This document shows positions 1-11,190 of a DNA stretch of 64,000 nt, one piece after another (the stretch's first letter is position 1; each line of letters opens with the position of its first letter). Source of the stretch: Gavia stellata. Its lineage: Eukaryota; Chordata; Aves; Gaviiformes; Gaviidae. The stretch covers positions 45,080,171-45,144,170 of the forward strand of contig NC_082601.1 in NCBI RefSeq assembly GCF_030936135.1. The letters are read 5' to 3'. A program made the translations under genes and the position numbers. A model generated the notes under the pieces. The model saw nothing but the letters and a program-made list of their open reading frames with translations, was not told where the DNA came from and searched no databases.

Positions 1-391
1 TTAGCACAAGGACGAATCGTAGAAAAATAGAATGGACTGCCAAAACAGTGCCCTAGAGTTAACTTGTCTCATTATAATCTCATTATAACACTAAGGAACA
101 CACCTCCTAGCTAGAAAAGCCCAACCCAATTAAGCCCCCTACTCTCTCAGCAGGTGTGGTGAATTAAAAGAGAACTGTAACTTTAAGATGAAGTAAGAAA
201 AGTATTAACCAAGAGTTAATTAAGGGGTAGAACCAGTAGGAATAACTAACGTTGTTAACTGTTTTAAATACCTGTCATGATTTTAACCCGGTGTGCAAGC
301 TTTGAGGAGAAATCCCCTTGCACCCGGCGCCGCAATAAACATGCCTGCTTTATAACTCTGTGTGAGTTGTGAAGTTTGTTTCCGCGTGTCA
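1..391 (+). mobile_element. ERV LTR, copy A, cut by the window start
   Basis: This is the 3' two thirds of an LTR. It aligns almost base for base with 28569-28960, differing at scattered substitutions and small indels. It carries a polyadenylation signal (AATAAA near 335) and ends near a CA at 390-391. The 5' third lies outside the window. No internal retroviral sequence follows it, so it is either a solo LTR or a recombination scar. The exact 3' edge is uncertain because the next four bases (ATAC) are shared with copy B. Confidence 0.85.
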
Positions 392-2998
392 ATACCTCTT
401 TCCCAGGCTCTCCATTTTATTATTTCCATTCTCAATCATTGTCAATACAAGCACAAGGGAGAGGAACATTTGAATATGCACAGGCATTCTACAATTAAAA
501 AAATAACTCTATAAATAAGGGGAATGATATACTTGGCAATGAGGTATAAAGCATAGAGGAAACCCACAAGACCAAGGGCTGTTGCTTAGCACATACATCA
601 CACCTGGCAGAGCCCACAAATCAGGGGTCTTGCTGCATATACTGCAATGGCACCAAAAGATCCAGGACCAATATGGCACTTGTCAGAAAAATCACTACCA
701 ACTTCAGTAGCGCTAAGGAGGTACGCTACACACCTTGGACTTCTCCTCCTCCACAGACATTTGCAGGGAATAATGTGCAGAGCATAGCCCATGCTGCTTG
801 TAACTCACAAACTCACCATGTGGCTCCGTCTCTTTCCTCAAGGGTGGACCAAATTTTACTTGACCAACTAAAGAGGAGAAAAGGAAAACAAGAATCTAAG
901 CTGGACTGCAATTAGACCCAATTCAGCTCCAAAGGCTAACAAAAAAGACAAATCCCGTTTAATGAGTGCATCATAGCCCCACTGATGCAAACTTCTGACA
1001 CAGGCACACCCCCAACTTGTGCCTGCTGGAAGCTAAGGGGCACAGAAAGTACTCTTCCATCACAAAGGCTGCACGATCGCCACTTGCCCCACCTAGTCAT
1101 TAGAAAGAGGAGGAAAACCATTCAGCAAACAGGGCCGTCAAGTGTCCTCTTTAGAGCAGCAATACAGATGTAATTTAGATAAAACACACAGCCATTGTGG
1201 GAATTCCCTCTGGGACCTGTTCTCTGGGGGGATTCACGAGCACTAAAGAGCCATGAATGGAGTTTGGAGAGAGCTTATCGCATCTTCCAGGAAAGCCCTT
1301 TGGCAGACGCTCATTAACACTCCTCCCCTCAATTTTAGCTTCAGGAAAGACAACTAAAGCGCCAAGGATTGCTCTGATTTAATTCAAACAAAAGAATGAC
1401 TACAGTTTGGGGGATGGAGTCTGCTTGTAATGGCCAGCGATCAACCACCTCCTTTCCTGATTTCTACAGGACTGTTTCAGTTGAAACTACAACAAGAGAC
1501 TAAATTAAGGCAGAAAAATCTTCCTCTGCCATTCTGCTACCTAGCACAATCTGGCATCACTCCGAATATCTCTGCTGCAGTGGCATATGAAGCGATACCA
1601 GCCAGCTCTCAGAAGAGCTCAGGTTGCGTCCTGTTCAGTTAAGATGAAGCAATAGTGAGATTTGCTGAAGTGCTGACAAAAGGTGTATTCAAATGTTTTA
1701 CACTAATGTTTCTTTGGCATAGTCATCTAGAACCTATATCCGTAAGTGAAACAGCATAAGTTTTTCTTTTCCTCTGTATCACTAAAAATGTTTCTATATA
1801 CATCAGCTATGCAGAATACTAGTTGAAATATGTGAATATCAATGATTATTTTAAGAATATTTAATGTTGTCATATTACACATGCTTACAGTTTATTTCAG
1901 AGCGTGTCTTTTCTCTTCTCCCATTTCTACTTCTCGAGTGTATCCTATGAGGCACTACCAGAGGCTAGAGGTGAACAATAAAAGACTTCAATACCAAAAT
2001 ATATTCACTTGAAACCCAGTATTGTGTACCTGGTTTTTAGCAGGTTTCTTTAGCATAATAGCAACAAAGAAAGACAGAAATCAAACAGAAGCTAAAAATA
2101 AAGATTGCATGTACGTTTTTGTACATGAAAGTTAGAATTATTTGGAGACATTTTATCTGTAGAGTGTCCTCACCTTCAAGACAAGGGTTTTTAAAACACT
2201 GGATTTGAGCAAGTAAAGACAATGCTGGCCAGCATTTGTCTTTGCTCAGGTAACATTTCCTTTTTGGCCTCTCAGTTTAACGGTATTGATAGTTGGAAAG
2301 TCTTCACTAACATACAGTTAAGTATGAAGACAGGATGCAGTAACAGAATATCTGTTTTCTCTTGTTTATGAAACACTTCAGTCCTGCACTGCTTATCATC
2401 TTACATAAGCGTGTTGGTTTTTCCCAGCTGTTAAAGCAGAAAATCAGAAATTTTGTCTTTGACAAAACCGTAGGTGAAATGGAGTTTCAGAGTATTCCAA
2501 GATAGAAAATAGAATCTGCAAGAAACACATACCAAAACGCTTGACAAAAACAACTACAGGATCATTCTCTTCTTCTCATAGGAAAGCAAATTAGGAACAA
2601 AAGAACAAGTTCTACAGAAGTAGAAAATTATTTTTATGAATGCTTGCTTTGCAGACGAATGGAAACGTAATTCCACAAAGAAACAGAAAGCAGAATGCAC
2701 GACAGAACTCGGGACTGCAGAAGCAGTCCACACATACTGCTGCAAAATTGTTGAAAGACAACCACAAACAAAATTTTAAAGTGTTTTCATCTCTTTCTCT
2801 TTGAGCGTCTCTCCCCCAAATATAATGAATTTTGCTAAGGGCCTGGACGTGTGACAGAGCAGCACAACCAAAAGTAAAAGCAACCCTTCAGCCTGTTCCC
2901 AGATCACAAAACATTCTGTGCCTCAATGAACCATAAGCATTTAGTTTTGTCGGCAAATGAAAACTTAATCTGATCCTGTGATTAAAACGTATTCCTAC
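392..2998. other. Non-coding stretch, no gene recognised
   Basis: The region is AT-rich. By its position it should contain MAP4K3 introns or sequence beyond the duplicated piece. I looked on the minus strand for the next MAP4K3 exon (the segment after the kinase domain) and did not see it. A 64-codon open stretch on the minus strand at 598-792 has no family I recognise. Confidence 0.5.
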
Positions 2999-3871
2999 CT
3001 CAGGATCATTGTCATCAAAATCACGGTAAGTGGAATGATCAGGATTATTCATTTTATCCAAAAGTTCAATAGCAAGACTTGGATTTAATGGCTGGGTAAC
3101 AAAAAGGATGCTGAAAGACAGGAGGAAAAACACCGATTAAAATTCCAACCGCTCATATTAAGCACATTTTAATTTTAGAACTTAAAAAAAATCCCACACA
3201 TAAATTTATACCTGTAGTAACTTTTCAGCTGTCGGTCTTTTTTCAGGATTTTTTTCTACGTACCGTTTTCACAGAATGATGGAAACTATTGGACCTGTAA
3301 AAGGAAGTGGTAAACATGAGAATCAATTGCCCAGTGAAATACATGATCATTATCTACTGAAACAGAAAAGTACTTGCCATTTCATTTTGTCCTTTAATTC
3401 AGGAGGCTGGCAGTTGCTTTTCATCATTAGCAAAAGCGCTCTAAAAAAACCAACAGTATTTCTGTGGGTGACATGGCAGTACATTATCTGCCATGAATTT
3501 TGAATACATTGTTTAGTTGGCAGGAAGAAGTCCATCCGTTTAAGAGACGCTACCAGGACAACATGACGCATTTATGCAGCAAAAGGAGTTGTCCCAATTT
3601 CTATCACGTACATCCAGAACACTTACAACCCAACACCCTTGCAGTACCCCCAAACACCACAAGCACCCATGCAGCCACTACTCCAAATGGATGATTTGGG
3701 AAGCTGTACTTACACACCACGCTTTAACCCTTTGCTAACCTCACGGGATGTAGGTCAAACATTGGAGGCTGAAGCTCAGCGAGCTCTGTAGCAGTTATTC
3801 CAGCTGCCCACAGATCACAGAGGTGCTTATAGCCACCTTTTCTTCCTACTGCAGCAACTTCTGGCGCCATC
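2999..3871 (-). pseudogene. MAP4K3: MAP4K3 kinase-domain fragment, four decayed exons with introns
   Basis: Four exons read on the minus strand in the order 3740-3871, 3378-3440, 3212-3294, 2999-3110. They encode the C-lobe of a germinal-centre-kinase domain. The first begins with the APE-motif region (MAPEVAAV) and runs through the [10 protein letters not shown] segment to [10 protein letters not shown]. The second holds the SNCQPPELKDKMKW segment, the third KRPTAEKLLQ, and the fourth AIELLDKMNNPDHSTY. The wording matches MAP4K3 better than MAP4K5. Introns sit at the family's normal sites, so this is a DNA-level duplicate. Two one-base insertions shift the frame: one in an A-run just before the NPEKRPTAEK segment, and one in a T-run at the start of the last exon. 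The donor after 3378 is GC (gcaagt) in place of GT, which is weak but sometimes used. The N-lobe, the catalytic loop and the whole C-terminal half are absent. It cannot encode an active kinase. Confidence 0.9.
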
Positions 3872-4316
3872 CTAAAGGGTAAAACACATTTTTAGATAAA
3901 CTCCTCGCCACAAATCAAACATTCTTCTGTATGCAGCGGTTTACTACTCTTTTTCCTAAAGCTCTCAATCTATAAGCTCACCGCATATACACTTCCACAT
4001 GTGGATACATACACAGGCGTGCGTGTGTGCGCGCACATGTGTGTGCAAAGTTACGTAATGTATACATGAAGTTCTCCTCAATCACCTTCTCGTAACTAAC
4101 AGGCAGTTTCCAAAACAGCTATTTCGCTGTTGTCAGTGGATGAAACCAATCTGCCTCAGGCTGTTCTGCAGGCACACAACAAACCGCCCCTCCACAGCCA
4201 AAGAGCCTAAGGGGTAATTATTCAGCTACAGTAAAACCCAAATTCACACACTGCCCCAGAAAGTGATCGACTGACTTTGAAGAGAAGAATTCTAACCAGA
4301 AAGAACTCACAAAATG
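3872..4316. other. Spacer with a short CA/TG-rich tract
   Basis: No exon of MAP4K3 upstream of the APE region was seen here. A dinucleotide-like run (gtgcgtgtgtgcgcgc) lies near 4019-4036. Confidence 0.4.
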
Positions 4317-4957
4317 TCAGCGGGGCTCCTGTCATTCCGGCTCGGCTGCTCCGGGCTCGGCTCGGCCCGGCGGGACTCGGCTCAGCTCGGGTCGTTTCGG
4401 CTCCGCTCCGATCCGCGGGCTCGGCCGGGCTCGGGTCGTTTCGGCTCGGCTCGGCTGCTCTGCGCTCGGCTCGACTCCGCTCGGCGGGACTCGGCAGGGC
4501 TCGGGTGATTTCGGCTCCGCTCCGATCCCCTCGGCCCGGCGGGACTCGGCGGGACTCGGCGGGGCGGGTCTGGGCCGGGCCCGGTGCCGGTGCCGCAGCC
4601 CCCGCCCAGGCGAACCGGCCCGGGCGCTGCCCACGCAGGAGCTCTCCTCGGGCGGGTCCCGGGACACCCCTGCCGAGCTCCGCCGAACCCCCCTCGCTGG
4701 GCGGCAGCCGGCGGGACCGAGAGACCCCGGCGGGCGCAGGGCAGAGGCGCGGCGGTCCCGCCCCTCCCCTCCCCTCCCCTCCCCTCCCGGGACAGAGGGG
4801 TCCGCAGCGGCTGTCCCGGGGCTGCTGCCCCACGCCCACCCGTGCGGCGGCACCGAAGCGGGTGGAAGAGGCCCCCGGCTGCCGACCCCAAACGCGCCCC
4901 CCCGCAGGAGCTCCCGGAGCGAGGGGGCCCTGGCCGGGGACGCCCGGCGGGCTCCAG
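4317..4957. repeat. GC-rich CpG minisatellite block, copy 1
   Basis: The left part is built of imperfect repeats of a GCTCGG-type word with recurring longer phrases (the segment around 4385-4420 recurs around 4500-4530). The part from about 4440 to 4957 is nearly identical and in the same strand orientation to 29555-30040, 25 kb away. The match stops abruptly after CTCCAG in both copies. Open frames across it on both strands are a consequence of high GC and the near absence of stop codons, not evidence of genes. It may be a CpG island or a macrosatellite piece; which one cannot be told from sequence. Confidence 0.85.
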
Positions 4958-5077
4958 CACCCTTCCCTGTACCGAGTTTATTTAAGCCGGTCCTCTGAAC
5001 CCGAGCGTGGAAGGTTTGCTGCTTTTCCTCAGCTGTGGACGCAGGGCTTCGCAGTACGGACCATTCCTGTCCGGTAA

Positions 5078-5725
5078 TGTTACCGAAAATCGTAACCAAG
5101 AAAACTCTCCAACCCAAATGATAGTTTAGAAAGCCGACATTGGTTTATTGCAGCGCTGGGTGCGTGGGGGATCCTTCCTCCCAGCATGCACACCCGGTTG
5201 AAATCATGACAGGTACTTAAACAGTTAACAAAGTTAGTTACGCCTCCTGGTCCCACCCTTCAGCTAACTATTGGTTAGGATCTTTCTTACTGCATCTTAA
5301 AGATACAGTTCTCTTTTAATTCACTACACATGCCCAGAGAGTAGGGGGCTTATTTGGGTTGGGGGCTTTTCTAGCTAGGAGGTGTGGTTTTTAACAGTAT
5401 AGTGAGGTAGGTCAGCCTTAGGGCACCCATTTGGGGCATTTCACTGACTTGGCTGTTTGGCCAAGTCTCAAGTTTGCATATCGGCCATTATCAGGAGACC
5501 CAGAGGCTATATCAGGTGCCAGGTCTGCTTTTGTCTCCAGGTAGACAACATTAACATAACCCAATAGAGCTAATCGCCACAGCCAGCCTGTTTCCGGGAA
5601 AACTAATGCATATTTCAGTTTGTGTGACACAGTATCATCTTAACTCATCTGTACAAAGTTTGCACAAAGGGATCTGGGTTTTTTGTATGCTAACTAATTT
5701 GTTTAAGTCTTTGGTATCAGTAACA
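5078..5725 (-). mobile_element. ERV LTR, copy C, inverted
   Basis: Read on the minus strand, this is a diverged relative of the LTRs at 1-391 and 28424-28960. The core around 5210-5390 aligns clearly, including the phrase ending in the ribbon of CTAGCTAGAAAAGC and the polyadenylation signal with GCGCTGCAATAAA. The ends are short inverted repeats (TGTTAC at one end, GTAACA at the other). No matching target duplication is visible. The 5' third is quite different from copy B, so it is an older or distinct subfamily. Confidence 0.75.
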
Positions 5726-8700
5726 CGTTGCCTGCTCCCCAGAGCCACAATCGCAGCCACTGGGTTAGACCTGCAGAAAGAGGTGCCTTTCCGAGGGGTA
5801 TTTTCTGAGCACGCTCAACATAGACCCATCAGGAGCCCCACGGCCAAGACAAGGAATGATCTCTGGCGTTACAGGAAGCGATAAAAGGGTGACAACCTCT
5901 GGGCTCAAGAGAGCAATTGCAGCAGCAATTCCCATCACAGGCATCATAGAATAATGGATGCTGCCCACCCATGTCTAACTCGCATTAAGTCACCCTAATC
6001 CCCAAGACACTTCTCTTCTAAGGAACTGCAAATCAATTAAAACCATGGAAAAAAAATAACACTGGGTTAAAAAGATTTATACTTAACACACACAAAAAAC
6101 AGACAGAACTGAACAAAAGCCAATGTTGGATATACAGCTAGAAAGCACAAAACAAAGCATTTATGTGACAACTGAAGACTAAGCGCTGCTTCCACATTAA
6201 AAGGTTAGTCGTCATGCAACAAGCTACAATTATCACAAGCACATGGACACCCTCTCACAGCAGAGCTTTGCTGTTGCCTGCACAACAGGGAACAAAGTTT
6301 TGGGAAGGTAGAAGGAGTTTCTATAGGAGACCTGAGTAAATGCAGAAGGATCCGAGAAATAAAAATGCTGCTGCCAAAATTAAGAATTGTTCTTCCGCTT
6401 CAAAGGAATAAACACTTCCAACATGCAAAAAATCCCTACTTCCACCAGTAACTGTAAGCCACAGTGCAGCTTGGAAATGAGTGTTGGCTGCCCAAGTGCT
6501 GAGGGCCGCTATCCTGAGGGGAAGCCCAAGTACACTCTGCTGCAGAACAGTATCCTGGGGCGCAGGACAGCTCGATCCCATGAAGGGATACGCCGCAGGG
6601 GGAAGGAAACTTCAAGTCCCCCAGACAGTGCATCTCTAATGGGGGAGGAGAGAGGTGTTCCCACTGAATTACCAAGCTGCCTTAACCTGGGGCACTTACT
6701 AAATAACAGAACTTGTTGCCAGTGAAACATTACATTTTAGGAACCATTTTTCTTCTGCCAGTTCAGAGTGTTCTCAACCACTCAGTAAAGTAAAAATCAT
6801 ATCCATAAAACACATTCTTCCAGTAGGAAACTTCTCCCCTCTAACCGCACACCAGGGAGGTGGGAAGACTTACACCCTCGCTGTGCTGATGCATTTGCTC
6901 CTAGCCTCTGCCATACGATCAAGTGAGAGGGCTAGGCCTCTTCTTCCAAGCTTCCTGAGGCCCTTCGTACCCAACACTTCCACTTTATTCTTGGCTGCTT
7001 TCAGAAACCTTAACGGCTTGGGCACAACAGCAAGTTCCTCTGAGCAAGCAGGGCTGTAGCAAGCTCTGGAGATATGCACTAAGCTCTTTCTTACTGCTGT
7101 TACCAGGGCCCAGCTGATGCAGAGCAGCTCAACCCAGGTACTGTTCTTCTACCAGTTCTTTCATCTTCCCCCACTTTCAAGCATCCAGGGGGAGGGGGGG
7201 GGGGGGGGGGGAAAGAATAAAAAAGAGGGTAAATTGGTGTGAGAACCAAGCAGACAGTACAACTGCTGCTGCTGTCAATAGGATCTCACTTCACAGGTAT
7301 GCAGCGCACGTCTCCACAGCCCACCCCTGACAGTTTCTTCTCAGATGAGCTGAAACACCACGGCTGCATTTTATTTGCATAAGCACAATTACCTGTGTTT
7401 ACGCTGACACACACTGAGTGTTCAGTGTTCACGGGCATCACTTCAGTGCTGCTGTATCCCTCTTACTTAGTATTTTAATTAGGCTTTAATGGATTCTAGT
7501 GGAAGCCAAATGCTTTTGTTCCACAATTGTTTTCCCCTATTAGGCAGCTCACAAACCAAACGGGACTGCGTTTCAGCTACTAATGAAAACATCACATTCA
7601 AGCTAGGCAGCGATCAATATGGGAAGCAGGAACAGGCTCTTTGTTCTGCGACACAAAGACTCCACAGCCTGCCTTCCAGGTAGTACCTCACCGCTAGGTA
7701 AACTGGAGCATTAAGTAAACTGAAAAAGGGCTCCCCTATAGCTCGAAAAGAGCCCCCAAAACCCCCAAAAGTCAAAGAACACCTGAAACTTCTGCTCCTG
7801 TGACCCAATTGTTAAATAAAATGGCTTTGGGGCATGCATGAGGCACAGTTTTCCAATTGCACATTGTTTCTCTCTTCCATTAAGCAGTTTCCTAACCAAG
7901 CAGAAGGGCAACGCATCCTCTTTTTTTAAGCACCAGCTGCAGGAGTCTGTATAAAACCAGCTAAAGTTCTCCGGCTTTTGCTTGTAGTTAGCCAAGATGG
8001 GTGCCCCTACCAGCACCTTCTGGCCCTATCCTTCCCTGGCAATGCAGAGCTTCTGAGCTACCTGCTGCTCTAAAGCCAAAAAAAAAAAGCACTGGGTCTA
8101 CCGGAATCACAAAGAAGAGGTATTTTATGTGCATATGTTTGCAGCAGGATGATTTGGGAATCTGAATACATCTGCCCTCTGAGACAGACTGCTGACATTT
8201 CAAACAGCAAACTACAAAAAAAAAAAAGCCCACAGATTGCTTCATCAGTTCAACTTGACTTGGCAAGTTTCATTTAAAGAGGAGACAACTTTACTTTAGA
8301 AGCACCTCCAGCAGTCAGATTTTCTACTGCATGCTGTAACAACGGGAGACGGTACAGGGTACATCAACAAATAAAACAGTAACGCAGAGATTAAGACCCT
8401 CTGAAACAACACATGGATATGGAGCATGTTCTCCAGAATCCAACATAGTACCTGCGGGAGACGCGGGGTCCTCTGCTTTGTTACCCTGTCCCTAACACCT
8501 CACCTTCCCTTTAGCTGTAGCCTCTCTTGCTCTTTGCTTTGTGGGTAAACAAGTTATAGCACATCAGATTTAGTTTGTTATTTATCCCTTGCAACAGGTT
8601 TAAGTGTGCATTGGGGTGTGCACTGGGATATTCTTCCTTAAGGAAATCAAATTGGAACTGTGAGAAAACCCCCTTGTCTGAAACCTAAATCGGCAGAACT

Positions 8701-11190
8701 TGACTTTACTTACTGAAGCAGTAGCACAGAAAAAAAATTCTTTGTCCATAATTGAAAAAAGGCTAAAACCAGGGGAATCAAACACCACCAGATGAATATT
8801 GCTATGAAGAGGGCCACTGTGCCAGTGCGAAGAGGGTGTAAGACCTCCACCTCAAGAGCTGTCCTTGAAAGCTGATGGAACTGCAGAAAAACCAGTGAAT
8901 CTCTGCTCAAAGACTATTTTTTTCCTCCATTTTTAATTTCACTTAAGTAGAATTTAGTAGCCAGAAGAGATGGCTGGTGTATGAGGTTTAACCACCCCTG
9001 TCCTTCAAGAGCTACAGTCTGGTTCTCTGTCCTTGTTCACAGAAGATTGGAGACAAATTAGCCACTGTCTTTTCTTGAGATTAACAATACCCCAATAGAT
9101 CATTTGAAATGCGCTTTCCTTCATACACTGTCAGCTCTTTAAGTGCATTCACACCAATGCTCTGGGCCTTCTAGCTGGCCATCTCACAAACTCCAATTAA
9201 ACTGGGCAAAAAGATGTGAAAATCTCCTGGCAAACCTACAGCCGAGACATTCATCATGACAAGTAATTCTGGATGGCCAAATGCATCCATTTTGGAGGAA
9301 CCCTGTTGGTAGAGAACAAATGCTTGTGCTCTCAAACATGTGGGCTCCTTTCTGTACTCTCTGTGTGAGCATCCAAGATCTGAGACCCATTAAAAAATCC
9401 TAGTGATTTTCTTTTCATCTGCTCAAAAAAAATCTCATCCATCTATTTACCTAGGGCATAGGGGAGATGTTACCATTTGGCAGGCTGCTCAGAAATGTTT
9501 GCTGACCCTGCTAACTTCACAGCAATCAAAACCCAGGGATCTTTTCAGTATCAGGTGATAACCAAGAACTGTGGACCAAACCTGAAGCACCTGCAACCCG
9601 AGTTCCCCATGGCTCAACTACAGATCCCCATCTGGCATCTTTCCAGTAGAGTGCTACTGAACCACACAAAAATAATTTTTACCTATTGGAATCATGTTGT
9701 TGGGCAGGAGAGACTGCTCAGGAGCTGAACACAAATGACTGCCATCATGCTTAGGAACCATTTAAAACACTGATTTTCTGCCATCTGCAGCATAGCTAGT
9801 TCTCCTCAGCAGGAGGATATTGTCCTCTACAGGCCTCCCAACACTGAGGGCAAATTCTTAGGCAAATAACTACCTGTCAAACTCCAGAGGAAAGCCAAGT
9901 GTGGGTAAGACATACCCTTGTCAGGTGGTGCTCTGCTGACAGGGCAAAATCCACTGAAATTCGCAGACTGTCTGCATTCACCAACTGCAACTCACACATC
10001 AGCTTTCAGGAACAGCTCCAGGACACAGCAGCAATGGCACAGATTGATTTTAAAAGACCAGAGGGGTTATCTCTGGATGTCACAGCCTTCCCCAGCCAGC
10101 CCCCCTTCTCCAAATATCCCAGGCACACCCTCTGCTTTAGCAAGAAGAGGCCCAGCAAAGCCTCTCCACACACAGAAGTGAAGAGAGCGAGCACCAGGGC
10201 CAGCACATGCACACATAGACGCACATTACCTGGGATGAGGACTGCATTCACATCAGGATTATAAAAATAAACACAGCACAATTAAAATGGGCATTTCTTT
10301 TCCTCCCTTTCCCCATCCCATCCATTCCCAGTCCCTAGCCACATTTCTTATTAAGTTTTTGAACCCAATAAGAGTATTTTGACAACACAGGAAAAAAATA
10401 TTAGGGTGGGAGAGTATTGGCCAGGTAAACCCACAGAAATATGAACTTCTCTGACTTTGATCACTATTGCAGAGGGTGCTGTGACACACAGCGGGACAAT
10501 ATCGCTGTGCTGCTGCGGGAGGTATGTGCTAGCTTTTGCTGGCCCTCCTGGCTGTGCTCCCACTAGATGGCACGTTTCAGAGATGGGAATTCCAGCTCTG
10601 CGCTCCGGTACACCGGAGTGAGCGGCCTCACCAGCTGCAGAAAATGCAGCAAAACTCCATTACGAGGAGAGGTGGAGTAAGCCACCAACCACATTCCTAG
10701 TTCCTCCAAAGACAAGCCAAGGCAAAAGCTTAACAGCCCTTCCAAAACTGAGACAACTTTGGATCTCATGTCAGTAGGCACCTACCTAGTCCCCATCTCA
10801 AGTCCTGATGAGTTCTTGGTTTTCCTAGCATAGTAATAATTTATTCATAACTAATGATTATTAAAGTGATGTGTTTTATCAGATCACAGTTTTCTATTTT
10901 GCTGTGGCACAGTCTGTATTCCATATTCCAAGGCTGAGGACAGGTGCTCTCAGATCATATCCTTTTATAGCCCTTTTATAACAGAGACAGAAAATGCCTG
11001 TAGCCTCAATGCTGAATCCAGGGCAGAGAAGAGGCGCTTATCTCCAAAGTCTCACCCCTGCTTCTGTCCTAAACGCGCATTTTAGACACAGAGGCTACCT
11101 CAGCAGTGAGAAGGCCTACAGATAGGTGTTTGATAGCCAGGCAAGAGGATACACAGTACAGCAATCCCCCCCACCCCTTCAAGAACTCAC
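5726..11190. other. Intronic or junction sequence 3' of EXOC7 exon 6; no exon found
   Basis: Downstream EXOC7 exons should lie here on the minus strand. I searched for the next exon, whose product starts with TIRKAQNLLKQYSQ in other vertebrates, and did not find it. The stretch contains a poly-G run near 7193-7211, several A-runs and no gene that I can support. The boundary between EXOC7 intron and foreign sequence must lie somewhere here. Confidence 0.5.

Noticed and set aside
598-792. 64-codon minus-strand open frame with a hydrophobic stretch
   Set aside because: No clear splice borders and no family recognised; does not match MAP4K3 or its usual neighbour TMEM178A.
4222-5117. Overlapping open frames of 130-270 codons on both strands
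   Set aside because: Same cause: GC-rich minisatellite; arginine, glycine, proline and serine words with no family resemblance.
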